64,000 nt of DNA. Origin: Eleusine coracana subsp. coracana (taxonomy: Eukaryota > Streptophyta > Magnoliopsida > Poales > Poaceae). The stretch spans positions 48,457,882-48,521,881 of the forward strand of contig CM064430.1 in NCBI GenBank assembly GCA_032690845.1, in the 5' to 3' direction. Under the pieces are notes generated by a model, which saw only the letters and a list, made by a program, of their open reading frames with translations, had not been told where the DNA came from and ran no database searches. A program made the translations under genes and the position numbers. This document shows positions 34,555 through 46,392 of this stretch, piece by piece (position 1 is the first letter of the stretch; each line of letters begins with the position of its first letter).

Positions 34555-37500
34555 ATGATGGGCCCTCGGAAAGCTAAGCCCCCGCTCGGATCTGAGACGA
34601 GGCGAGTTAACGACAAGAAGGCCAAAATTCCTTATCTGGGGCCGAGCTCAGTCACCGAAGTGCTACTAGACACCTGGGCTTCCGAACCGAAACTATGATT
34701 CGAGAGGTCCCGACCGTCGGTGTCGAAGGACGGCAAAACCGTAGCCCCACCCTCGACCAGGCACAATAGTGGTCTTCGAGCAATTCTTCGAAGCTGGGCT
34801 CCAGTTTCCCTGCTCCCGGTTCATCGGAGATGTTCTGGCCCTCTACGGGCTCGAGATACAGCAGGTGCTGCCGAATAGCATCACTCGACTGGCCTGCTTC
34901 GAGTGGGCATTCCGGATAGAGGGCGCTGAGCCGCACGCTGGTGCCTTTGCTGCTACCCACTTCGCTTCCCAACGGGAACATCCTTGTCCTGGGGACCCCA
35001 CCATGCTGTCGAATTACCTCACCATCACCCTTCGGCCACGCCGCGAACGCGATGTGCCCGTGAAGGGGTCACGGCAACACTAGGGGAAACAGATCGCCGC
35101 CGTCTGGTTCTACTACCATGTGGGCACCAAAAGCAACTTGCATAGCCGGAATGCGGAGATCATGTATATACCGAAGCATGTGATCCCGAAGGATAGCGGT
35201 CTCACCACCCGGCTCCAGTTATTGTCCCAAATCGCCGGGCGATTGAGTATGCGAGACCTGGTGGAAGAGTTCTGCGCCGTGGGCATCGAGCCTCTCCGGG
35301 CCGACTGGCACGTGCAGTTCATTACCCGGGACCCCGTGAGCGGTGACCTGCAACTTGACCGGGAGCGTCCCCCGAAGATTAACTTTGCCGAGATAGAGCA
35401 ACTAGCAAACCACTATCTCGGCCCTTTAATCGCGAAGGAGTGGGAGCTGCTAGGGTAGATGGGGCGCCGGGGCCGGACCAACCGTATTGTGCAATTACAC
35501 AATGCGGAGGCCGTTCTGCCGCCACGGGAGCCGCATAACGCCGAAGCTCGATAGCCCGGGGGCAAAGAAAACAAGGGTCCGAACGACCAGGAGGAGGAGG
35601 AAGAAACAGAGGAGGAGGGAGAGGAGGAGGAGGAGGAGGAAGAGGAAGCCACCACCACTGTGCCCCAAAAGCGGGTGAAAGTGGTTGTCAAGCACCCTGC
35701 AACCCGGGGGGGGGGGGGACACAGAAGGCGCCGTGCTCGCACCGTAGCGTGCAAAGCGAAACGTGCCCTATGTATGAGGGGTAGCATTCAGCCGGATGAG
35801 GGTACCTTCGGCCAGGGATAGAAGAATAAACATTCTTGAGCCACCCGGGGCGCACCCTCACTTGCGCCGAAACAGTCTAAGCGTCGGCGTCTCTGTAAAC
35901 AATATACGGAGACCCCTCTAAGGCCGATGACCCCGAGTGAAGCAACAGCCGACCTCGAGGTTGCTGCCGCTACTCTAGACCGGACACCACCAGCGACCCC
36001 GCTCCCGAGCACAACAGATGGAGAGAGTCTGCTAAATGTGCTGGCGAGCGTCCTTCCTGAAAGGTCCATGGAGAGGCCGGGGGGGGGGGGGGGGTTCCGA
36101 AGGCTTAGCATCACCGTTACCCCGATCTCCTGAAATCTTGATGCCGTCATTGGACTTTGGCGCCGATAGTCCCTCTGCCTGCACAGGTACTCCAAAGCTT
36201 CTGGACTCCTCCTTGTGCCGTTGTATGTTTGTTACGATGTTCTATCAATCTATTCTCTTGGTTTTATTTGGACAACACGAGGGTGGTATCGAGGATGCCT
36301 CCGGAGCACGACAGCCCAAGGGACCGGCTGTCAGCACACGCTCTATCTCCAAATCGGGGGGGCAAAGTTCTGGGTCGAGTAGCCAAAGCAGCAGCTCGAC
36401 TGAAGGCAGCAAGGCCTTCGAGAGAGAAGAAGAGGAGAAGGAGGTGGAACAATAGGTTGAAACTATTAGCAGCGATGAAGAAGAGGGGCCCGAAGAGCTC
36501 CCCCTGACGCACACACGGAAGGCTGGTCGTGGCAAAGGCTTCATGGGCGTGCTTCCTTCAGGCGTACAACCGGAGGACATCGGGGCGTCCCTGCGTGCAA
36601 CCGACTTCAGTGGCCACCCCGAGGCTTCAACGGTGCTGGGGTACACCTCATGTATGCTGGACCTCTGCGACGGAGAAAAAGCGCTTGGGGACATCGACGT
36701 GACTACGGCTATCAGCCACTTGGCTCGCCTTACCGCCCAGGTATGCTACATCCATAACGTTACAGCCTTTGTCAAAAAATGTGACTACTAACTTCTAAAT
36801 TGTCGTGCACTTGTACAGACCACCCTGTTGTCCCGGCACCTCAAAGCCAAATTGTCTCCTGAGGCCGCACTTGCGGACCTTAAGAAGCAGCTGGCCGAAA
36901 GCCAAGCACAAGCCCAGTCGTCTGCCCCAGATCTGAAGAAGGCTCAGGACGCACTTTCGGAGGCTGAAAAGAAAATCCAACAAGTGACCGAAGAAGCAAA
37001 AAAGACCACCGAAGACTTGGGAAAGCAATTGGAGCTCCTACGCGAAGACAACCGGTCACTGGGGTTGGACAACACGACACTCCACGGTGACAACCAGAAA
37101 CTGAGGAAAGCTCTAGAACAGGCCACCGTCTATATCGATGAATCTGAAACAATGAGCCGGGGCCTGTTCGGCTTGATAGGGCAGCTGCGCCATTTCTTTG
37201 CTGGAATGGGACTGGCATCCCAGGAGCCGGGGCATGCCGAAGGGAAGGGCATGAAGAGCATCAGCTGGCTGTGCAAAGGCCTCGACCACGCCAAAGACAG
37301 CCTTCGGTCGTATGGCACTATCTCCGCTCGGATAGGTTGGACGATGGCCTACGCTACACTAGAGTCGCTGGCAACCCCTCGGCACGTGGAGATTCATGAA
37401 ACCGCATGCCAACTATTGTCTCGATGCTGAGGGGACCGTGCTGAATACAACCAGCTACAGGAACGGCTGGGTCCAATTGGCAATGTCTTGGGGCGGGAAT

Positions 37501-38521
37501 TTTGGCAGCCCCTTGGCAACGATCTTGCCGAAGCTCTTGCTCGTGAGGCAGCTGCACAGTTGGTAGCGCCTGTCCCCACCGGAGCCCCTGGCGCTTTGGG
37601 TCATGATGCTAGCCTTACCGCTGATGCTTCCACTTCTGCTGCCCCGAGCATCGGCGCTGAATAGCCCCACGGCCCCGAGGCACCCTCGACAGCCGCTCCA
37701 GAGACCCAGGTGTGAGTTCGCCCTTGTCTAAGGACATCGCACCCCCTAGACTAGCTAATGTTCTAAAGGATAGGATTTTGTACCACGGTCGTAAGCGTCT
37801 AACGCTCCGACGGCTTTGACCTTGTAACTTAGGTGTTTATCTTGAATGAAACCCCGTTCACTGTGCACCTAAAGTATCCCCTTTATTTTTCCTAAGACTT
37901 TTCTTGCCATCTTTTCTTTAGAACACGCCTTCGGAAGACGCCACTTCCGTTCCACCGGACGTCCCGATATTGGACATAGCTCCAGTATCTATCAAGGTGC
38001 TGGGGGTCAGAGAAGCCCCTAGCGACTACTTGATCCGTGGTGTGCAGTGGAGGCGTTGGAAGCGCGAGCACCCCGAAGGGGGTTTTGCCGAATTCCTGTC
38101 GTCCCTTGATGAGGACAACGAACGCATCAAAGTGGCATGCCAGCGCGTGTCCCCGGAAGAGCTACTCCGTCGGCGCATAACACGTGATGCCTAGAGGGCG
38201 AGTGGTGAAATTGCAGCTGAACCCCTTGTACTATTGCCGGCGCCGAAGGCGGAGCCAATTGAAATGTCAAGCAGTAGCCTAAGCCCTTCTCATGGTGATT
38301 CCTCGTCTAGCAGCTCGTCGGGCCTTGACCTGGAACCTCTCCAGCAAGCCGCACAGATGCCCTTCGGCCGTTTGCAAATCATTGCTGACTTGGAATGGCG
38401 CCGGCAAAGCATAGCGCAAAGCAATCACCGCATACAACTGTCAAGGGCTGCACTCGACGACTTGGCCGAACAATACCGCGAGCTATCGGATATGCTCGGT
38501 GAACTGAAATGGCTGCCCTAG
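34555..38521 (+). pseudogene. E4 antisense gene (gypsy-type transposon family protein with coiled coil)
   Basis: Lies between pol and the 3' LTR but on the other strand. 34769-35083 has VFEQFFEAGLQFPCSRFIGD and LYGLEIQQVLPNSITRLACF, the pattern of the putative gypsy-type transposon domain (Pfam Transposase_28). In-frame sequence continues to 35458. After a low-complexity acidic and basic region come 36541-36740, an intron with GT..AG at 36741-36818, then a long heptad-type coiled coil (36830-37130) and an α-helical-looking C-terminal part to 37670. A second intron is likely at 37710-37921, with further coding to 38521. Stops include TGA 34686, TAG 35081, TAG 35456, TAG 36453 and TGA 37427. 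Function is unknown; it is a typical passenger of Tat elements. Confidence 0.65.
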
Positions 38522-39187
38522 ATAAATTTGCTTAGTACAAGGACCCCTGGCTCCTTATCGTATTTGGCCCTTGGGCCGCTATATGTTCAATGCCTTCGGG
38601 CTTTTGTAAACCCTATGCCTTTGGGCAAATCCTATATATCTCTGCCCTCGGGCTCATGTGGCACTCAGAAATGATAAACTTATTCATATTTTAAATTATG
38701 CCCAAGTGTGTTGAAATGGCAAATTATATACTAGATGCTATTCTACGTGTCAAGCGCCTCGTCTGGCCTTGGCAAGCTTCGAACCATAGTTGTTCGGCAT
38801 CGGGCCCGTATCGCACCCGGCTTAACCGTAGTTGTTCGGTTGAGGGCCGTAGTTGCCCATATGATGCATGTTGCATCCTCTCGGGGACCATTAGGCCGTA
38901 GTTGCCATTATAAGGACAAAAATTACCTAAAGATACATCACCATGCCTTACCATATGCCCGAGGCTTTTACATGCTTGCCTTACTCAACTTACTTGGTTT
39001 ACACCAAACGAAGGGCGCACCCCCGAATGGCGGCTACGGACAACACAATACAAAAAACTTTGGGCCACAAGACAGGGATCGCAGCCCCTTGGCAGTCAAA
39101 CATTGCCCACTTTCCGCGTCGGTACTCCGAAGGCAGCAAGCTATCCTGACATAAGCTAATCCCTACTAAATAAGAGTGAGCGGGATG
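38522..39187 (+). other. 3' flank of the E4 antisense gene
   Basis: AT-richer sequence with AATGATAAAC at 38669 that could serve as a polyadenylation region. Short ORFs are not supported. Confidence 0.35.
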
Positions 39188-39420
39188 CAGCCCGATGGAC
39201 TACGCAGGGATGCAGCCCCGAACAAGTTATGAAGACGCAGCCCGAATGGCTCCTCGGGACACAGCCCAGAACAACTTCTTAAGACGTAGCCCGAATGACT
39301 CCTCGGGACACAGCCTAGAACAACTTCTGAAGACGTAGCCCGAATGGCTCCTCGGGACACAGCCCAGAACAACTTCTGAAGACGCAGCCCGAATGGCTCC
39401 TCGGGAAACAGCCCGGGACA
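39188..39420. repeat. 49-bp tandem repeat at the end of E4 pol
   Basis: Units starting (G)CAGCCCGAATGGCTCCTCGG recur at 39241, 39290, 39339 and 39388, with a degenerate first unit at 39188. Spacing is exactly 49 bp. Between pol and the 3' LTR of Tat elements such arrays are common and can seed satellite DNA. Confidence 0.85.
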
Positions 39421-39521
39421 CACTAACCAAGCTAAGCACAGCACCACAAGCGCACACGCTCGCCTCCGTCTTTTGCTACACCAAAACAGGTATGGTGACT
39501 GTCGGAATGGCCGATTGCACC

Positions 39522-41290
39522 TTACACATAGAAACGCTTCAAAGCATCAGCATTGTAAGTGTGCTGCATTGGGGAGCCATCCAACTCCAGCAGATGATAG
39601 GCCCCCGGCCTGTTTGATCGGTCTATGATGAAGGGACCCAGCCACTTTCTACATAGTTTGCCAACATTGATTGGGTTAGGGTTGCACCGAAGGACTAAGT
39701 CACCAGGCACAAACTCTCTAGGGTGAACCTTGCGATTGTATGTTTTCTCAAAAGACGCAATGTACTTGTGCAAATTAGCCACTTCTTGCATGCGCACTTC
39801 CTCCAGCATATCTTTTGCCACATCATCTTCATTGACATGAGGCCTGAGTGAGCACAGTGACCTGACGTGTATTTTCTCTAGCGTGACTGCCTTGGCACCA
39901 TACAACAAATGAAAAGGTGAAAAACCCTTGGACCTCGTAACAGTTGTTCTGATAGACCAAAGAACGTTCGGCAACACCTCAACCCATTTGCCCTTCGGCA
40001 AGCCAATCAGTGAACGAGAAATCCCGGAGAATAGTGTGCCATTCATTCGTTCCACAGCCCCATTGGCCCTCGGGTTAATGACAGAGACTTCACATTTCTT
40101 GACTCCCAGGCTAAGGCAGTATTCTTTGAACTCAAGCCCCTCGAACTGTTTACCATTGTCCACAGTGAGCTTTAGCGGAACCCCAAAGCGGCAGACCACA
40201 TTCTTCCAGAAAAATTTTCTGATGTTTCCAGCTGTTATCTGAACCAGCTGTTCGGCCTCCACCCATTTGGAAAAATAATCTATGGCTGCCACGGCAAACC
40301 GATAGCCCCCCGGAGCAATAGGCAATGGTCCCACAATATCGATCCCCCAACGGGCGAGGGGCCAAATCGGAGGGATTGGTTGCAAGGCTGCAGCAGGTAG
40401 GTGAGATTGACAGCCCATCCACTGACATCCCGCACACACCTGAACCAGGTCTTCGGCATCCCAAACAGCTATAGGCCAATAGAACCCCTGGCGAAATGCT
40501 TTAGCAACCAAAGCCCTTGGAGACAAATGTGACGAACACAGCCCCTCATGGATTTCTCGTAACAACTTCTGCCCCTTCGGCCGGCTGAGACAACGAAGCA
40601 GAGGAGCGCACACACCCCCCTTGTACAGAACATTATCAACAATAGTGTATCCCCGAAACCGATGCAATATTCTCTGCCGCTCCTCCCTGTCATTCATGAC
40701 ATAGCATCCTTCGAGACATGCTCGAATGGGAGCCCTCCAATTCTCGGCCGTGATGGCCAACACCCTTCGGCCTTTCACCTCCGGCGCTGTTGCTGATTCA
40801 CTCATAACCTCATGAACCACATCACCAGCGATCGGACGCTGTCCAGCCGCAGCATTAGCCAACGCATCTGCTTCTCCATTTTTAGTGCCGTGAATATTGC
40901 GGACCTCAAAGCCCAAGAAGTACTTGTCCATCTCCCTCACCTTACTGATATACCGAGCCATCTCCAGATCCCTAGCTTGATATCCTTTTGCTAGCTGAGC
41001 TGAGGCCAATTGAGAATCACAGTAGATAACTAGCCTCCTAGCCCCTAAGGCTCGAGCTTGGCGAAGGCCCAACAATATGCCTTCGTATTCCACAACATTG
41101 TTTGTTGTTTGGAAAGCCAACGTGGCAGAGAACCGCATGGTTTTGCCCTCTGGGAGATGTTATAACTGCGGCACACCCTGCTCCGAAGGCCCCCCAAGCA
41201 CCATTAGTGTGAACTGTCCAAACTGGATCCTCCGGAACATCCTGAGCTAAGTCTTTGGCTTCGCCGTGAGGAGTCCATTCGGCCACAAAT
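39522..41290 (-). pseudogene. pol: E4 archaeal-type RNase H and integrase
   Basis: 41138-39522 is open for 538 codons. The first part (TTNNVVEYEGILLGLRQAR, VIYCDSQLASAQL, GEADALANAAA) is the additional RNase H of Tat elements. Its N-terminal strand lies in the previous frame (VWTVHTNGAWG, about 41215), where the expected first catalytic Asp is Asn. Integrase follows: zinc-binding N-terminus ending VCAGCQ, core with WGIDIVGPLP (Asp), LTVDNGKQF (Asp) and GAVERMN (Glu), then a GPY/F-type C-terminus (WLGPFIIDRSNRPGAYHLLE). The integrase triad is complete. A frameshift near 41150 separates it from upstream pol. Confidence 0.85.
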
Positions 41291-42654
41291 TTCACCAATA
41301 CTCCAGATTTGATGGCCTTGTGAGCAGCGAAGGTGATGTTATATTGAGCCAACTCAGCCGGCCACTTCAACACAGTGCTAGAAGCCTTATTATTTGTCAA
41401 TACATCTTGTAGTGGGTATCTGGTAGGTATGGTGATAGGGTGATCATCAAAGTACTGTCGCAATTTACGTGAAGCCATGACCACAACATACAACATTTTG
41501 TCTATCACAGTGTAGTTACATCGTGATGTCGTCAATGTTTCCGACATGTAGTACACTGGCAACTGCTAAAAAGTATCACTGCCCTTCGGTGCTTCGTAGA
41601 CCAAGACCGCACTCACTACCTTCAGCACCGTAGCAATATATACCAACAGAGGAGCCTTCGGTAGGGGTGGTTTGAGATTGGTAAGTTCAACAAGGTACTT
41701 TTTGAGTGCTTTGAATGCTAACTGTTGCTCCTCACCCTATGTGAATGCCCGGGGACTGTGAAGTGCCTCAAAGAAAGGTAAGCTCTTTTCAGCCAATCGA
41801 GAGATAAACCTGCTCAATGCTACAACACGGCCAGTGAATTTCTGTAACTCCCGAATGGATGCTGGAGGCTGCATATCCATGATTGCCTTGATTTTGACTG
41901 CGTTCGGATTAATTCCTTCCTTCGACACCAGATACCCCAGTAGCTTTCCCGAACGCACCCCAAACATGCACTTTGCCGAGTTCAATCGCATCCCTACTCT
42001 CCGCAGGTTGGCGAATGTCTCTGCTAGGTCTTTCACATGGTCCGCCTCTTCAACACTTTTGACAATAATATCATCAATATAAGCTGCCGCATTGCGGCCC
42101 ATCTGTGTTCCCAATGTAGCTTTAATAGTACGCGAGAAAGTGGCCCCGGCATTCTTCAACCCGAAAAGCATTCGGTTGTAACAGTAAGTCCCCCCTGGTA
42201 TGTGAAAGGCTGTCAAAGGCTGATCCTCTGTAGCCAACCAGACTTGATGAAACCCCGAGTAACCATCCAAAAAACTCATCAGAGCACAACCTGCGGTTTC
42301 ATCCACCAACTGGTCTATACGAGCTAGCGGGAAGGCATCCTTCGGGCAATGCTTGTTCAAAGTTGTAAAATCAATGCACATGCACCACTGGCCATTTGGT
42401 TTTTTAACCAACACAGGGTTCGCAAGCTAGGTGGTTCTGTCAATAGGCCGAATGACATTAGAATCCAGCAATTTCTGCACTTCGGCCCTCAAAATGCTGG
42501 CCTTTTCCTCTGTCCAAATTCTGATTCGCTGCTTGACCGGACGTACCTTCGGATCGACATCCACCCGATGCTCAGTGACTGACCTGTCGATACCGGGGAG
42601 ATCTTTAGGTGACCATGCGAAGACATCCGTATTGTTCCTCAAGAATTGCATCAA
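41291..42654 (-). pseudogene. pol: E4 reverse transcriptase and RNase H
   Basis: Starts with FLRNNTDVFAW and DLPGIDRSVTEHRV, then VLVKKPNGQWCMCIDFTTLN, SFLDGYSGFHQV (motif A Asp), RMLFGLKNAGATFSR, and AAYIDDIIVKS (catalytic Asp pair). The RNase H region runs through PVYYMSETLT, KLRQYF and KWPAELAQYNI. TAG stops at 42427, 41737 and 41566 break an otherwise continuous frame. At two of them Trp is the expected residue. Confidence 0.85.
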
Positions 42655-42669
42655 CTGTGCCTCCGCATC

Positions 42670-43995
42670 CTATGATAATTCCCTACCAATCAGAACCATT
42701 TCATCCATTCGATCGGCACACAACACAACTTCTTTGGTGCCTTCGACCGGTGTGACCTTCGGTACCCACTTGGGTGCTGCCGGTGGTTCCACCACAAGAC
42801 TCTTGGTCTGACAATCTTCAGCTATAACATGGATATGATGCTGCCCCGGTGATGACCCGAACCCTAGCCTCCGGGCCTCAACTTGATCCCCATACACTGT
42901 GATGACACCCTCTGATCCGGGCATTTTCATGCATAGGTAGCCATGATGAAGCACCGCTAGGAATTTGTTGATAACCCTCCGGCCCAACAGGGCATTATAA
43001 GGATAGTTCATCTCTACCACAGCAAACCGAATGTCCTCTATTTGGTGCCCCCCTAGTCCAGAGAACAACACTTTGAGCATGATACTGCCTATCGCGTGAA
43101 TGGGTTCTCCTCTAAACCCCTATAGCGGAACTGAAGAAGCCTGCAGGTCAGATCTGCCATACCCCATCTTCTCGATAGTACTCCAGAGAATGACATCGGC
43201 CGAACTACCTCCATCAAGCAAGGCTTTGCGTACATCAAAGCCATTGATGTTGCCCGCCATCACGAAGGCATCGTCATGCAGAAAGATCATCGGCCTCAAG
43301 TCAGCTGCTGAGAATGAAATCGGCATATCCATCTAGCGAGTAACCCCAACCGGAGGGTATGCAGCCACATGATTTACTTGTCGAACGTGCTCTTGGCGCT
43401 GCCTCTTAGAGGGGAACTCATGCCCTGAACCTCCAGTTATAGCAAAGATCATGCCACGAGATGCCCCCGGATTCTGAATGTGCTGTATGGGTTGCCCCCC
43501 TTCGGGACGGTTGTCCGGCTTCAGCTATGGTGGAAACAGTAACTGCTCCACCAGAGGAGCCGGAAGCGTGAGTTGGGGCGGAGGGGATGGTAGCGCAACT
43601 ATTTGTGGCGGTGGGGCGGGATGGTGGTACTGCAGAAATGGCGGCTGGTGAAAATGCGGGGGAGGGGGGTAGAAGGCAGCGGCATGTGTGTATTGAGTAT
43701 GCATCACCGGCCTAGTTTGCTCAGCCTCTTGCCGCACTCTTGCATCGGATAGTGCTTTAATATCAGGGCAGTAATTGGAGCTGTGGGTGCACCCCGGGCC
43801 ATGAAATGCACAGAAGAAAAGTTGACCCGGCCGGGGCTGCCTTGGTCTCGGACATTGCGGTGGCAACTGAGGACATCTGGGTGCTGATCCCGAGGTCCCT
43901 TCATGCTGGACATTGAAGACCTCCCGCCGAGTAAAGCTATGGCCTGCCCCGCCCTGATTCGGACGCCAGCCTCCGATGTTCAGATTTTGCCCCAT
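42670..43995 (-). pseudogene. E4 gag C-terminus and aspartic protease
   Basis: 43995-43525 holds a Cys/His knuckle (CAFHGPGCTHSSNYC) and a Pro-rich tail, in a frame shifted from upstream gag near 44000. After TAG stops at 43525 and 43333 the protease follows: KALLDGGSSADVIL carries the catalytic Asp; after TAG 43120 come GFRGEPIHAIGSIML and PYNALLGRRVINKF, then the tail HGYLCMKMP. The frame ends at TAG 42670. Confidence 0.8.
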
Positions 43996-44093
43996 CCCAT
44001 CATCACTCCCGAGCGCGCCTTTCGACGTTCTTCCTCTTCATCCTCTTCCACCCATACCTGCCCTTTCAAGATGGTCAACAATTGATCCAGGGT

Positions 44094-45155
44094 CTAAGGT
44101 TGCTCCACCCGGATAGCACTCCTGGCCGCTCCCATCCGGAGCCCCTTTGCAATAGACTCAATCACCATGGCCTTATGGATGTCGGACACCTGGCACTTCA
44201 AATGTATGAACCTTCGAGTATAGTTGGCCAGTGTTTCACCCTCTCTCTGCACACTAGCAGCCAGATCCCGGGCTCCCACCGGCTTGGCATGATTTCCCTT
44301 GAAATGTATCGAGGCTCCCTCTTTAAGTTGCGCCCGTGACCGAACGCTCCCCGACGGCAGCTTAGCGTACCAGATACCTGCTATTCCTTCCAATGCTAAT
44401 GGAAAAGCTTTGGCCTTTACTGCATCATTCCCTCTGGCTGACTCCACAGCCATTTCATACCTCATGAAAAACTCCTTAGCATATGAAGTCCCTGCAAACG
44501 TTGGAAGTTTGACCGAAGCCAACCTCGTGGGCCACTACATCGCCTGTAATTCGGCCGTCAGGGGAGAGTTAGGATCCACTGGCTGCACCGGATGAAGGCT
44601 TCCAGTTGAATGTGTTCTTGCCCCATCTTCACGAAATTCCTCATACACTGGAGCTTGCTTCACGGGAATCCCGCCTTTCTGAAGGATCTCTAACTGTCTG
44701 CTCAGCTGCTCCTGCCGCCTCTTGGCCGCTTCAATTCTCTGGTTATAACCAGCCTCTTGCTGCGCTAGATTTTGCAGGGCCTGTGCCTGCAGTATCTGCT
44801 CTTCGGCTACCATTCTCTGCCTTTCAACTTCCTGTTCCATCAACCTCACATTCTCCTCCTCCTGCAGTGAATCTTCTTGCTGCTTCCTGATACGCTCTTC
44901 TGCCACCCGACTGGAATATTCTGCCTCCTCTTGCGTGAGCTGCCCACCGGCGGTTTCTCCCACAGCCACAGCTTCTTGCCCACCTTTGTTGACCTCATCA
45001 GATGCCTCTTTGACAAGGCCCTCAACCTCTTCCGGAAAAGGGTGTGCCCCAGCCGCCGCCGATGTTTCCGGGCGAGCGACTTCCACTGCCGCCCTGCTTC
45101 GGGTTGTTGCCTGCTGCGATAGACCTGAAGCGGGTGGTCTCTTGCTTCTTGCCAT
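44094..45155 (-). pseudogene. gag: E4 gag
   Basis: ATG at 45155 is 44 bp from the 5' LTR. The N-terminal 200 residues end in a long Glu/Gln/Arg coiled coil (about residues 75-175). After TAG at 44535 the retrotransposon gag domain proper follows: KLPTFAGTSYAKEFFMRYE, WYAKLPSGSV, and ETLANYTRRFIHL. A second TAG at 44094 interrupts it. Gag assembles the particle; the coiled coil is probably for multimerisation (inference). Confidence 0.8.
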
Positions 45156-45180
45156 GCCTACGTGCTTTGCTGTTCAACTC

Positions 45181-45198
45181 CCCATGGACGGCGCCAGC
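45181..45198 (-). other. E4 primer-binding site
   Basis: Minus strand TGGCGCCGTCCATGGGG, two bases from the LTR. The first nine bases match the tRNA-Asp type, the rest do not, so the primer is uncertain. Confidence 0.55.
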
Positions 45199-45470
45199 TG
45201 TTGTGGTTACAAGTCCAGAACAAACACGTAATGGGCTAGCCGGGGCTGGACAGGCCGAAGGCCCCTCAAACAAGCTATATTGGGGGTGAACAAGACCGAG
45301 CAACAACACCTACACCGAAGGGCACAAATGGGCGCCCTTCAGCTAACAAACTTTGTATTATCAGGTCAGAATAGTACAAGAAGTTGCCAGTGGCAGAGAC
45401 ACGACCCCCTTCGCTCAGAGGTGTAGGTGAGCATTTATAGATCCATGCTCACCTACCCTCTAGGTGTGTT
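45199..45470 (-). repeat. E4 5' LTR, left part
   Basis: Aligns with 33382-33655. Cut by E5 after GTGTT (45466-45470). TATA box at 45432-45440 on the minus strand. Confidence 0.85.
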
Positions 45471-46392
45471 TGATGTGGACAAGGGTTCCCGATCTTCCGA
45501 AAGGTTCGAGATACGTTGATTTGGTCGAAGGCGACACACAAATCGATCCGGCTTCAGAACAGCATGTTCTAAACCCCGCAATCGCAGCACGACGTCTCCT
45601 CTGGTTATCAACCGTCCTAAAACGATTGACCTCGTCGAGAAGGCTAATCCCTGCCTGCGAATCAAGAACACAAGCAAGAACAAAGAAGAAGGCAACACAA
45701 TTGCAGATGTATTATGAATCTCACGAAGTTGGGGTCTCACAAACCGTGATGACGGCGAAACTGTTATGAACAGAATAATCTAAGCAAAACCCGAGCCCTA
45801 ATAGTGCAGCGGCGGCTGTATATAAAGACCCTAGGGTCGTGCAAGACCCTCTGGACGCGCCCCTAATTAGGCTCAACTAGATACAAAGCCCAAAGGCCAA
45901 AAACAGGCGACGCAGCACCAAAACAGATTCTGGACTCTCTCTTGTTTCGACGATTCCCGATGACTCCGGATGAATTTTGATATGAGACCGGTGGCATTGG
46001 AAATGTCTTCTTCTTATCTTTCCGTGCATATGTAGAACATCCAAATCCGAGTCCGTATGCGTCCTGGGCCTCCATTTTAGTGCAGACTGGTCCTGAGCCC
46101 CGAAACAGACTCGAAGTCGATTTTGGTTGGGCCTCCACCTTGGCTTCCACGTCCTTGCTGGTCCTCCACGTCTCCAAGTCCTTCTCCCATCATCTCCTGG
46201 TCCTCTCCATGGTTCCTAATTACAATATAATCATTAGGTAGCAAACCATTCTCAAAAGTGACATATAATGAAGAATGTAGGAACGAGCTCACCTCTAAAT
46301 TTAGTCGTCGTGCACGAGCTCTAGTCATTGGACCTTGCAAGTCCAGAATTGGAGGAGTGTTGCATGTATCCTTAGGAGTGATGTCCTCATCA
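45471..46392 (-). repeat. E5 3' LTR
   Basis: 922 bp. Contains the last part of the pol frame (to 46077). TATA-like TTTATATAC on the minus strand at 45818-45827. Confidence 0.92.

Noticed and set aside
36079..36094. G16 run (and G13 near 35706) as functional G-quadruplex
   Set aside because: Simple homopolymer expansions in a decayed gene; no conserved quadruplex pattern.
35413..36694. Several overlapping Ser/Pro-rich minus-strand ORFs
   Set aside because: Shadows of the low-complexity part of the E4 antisense gene; no consistent codon pattern or domain.
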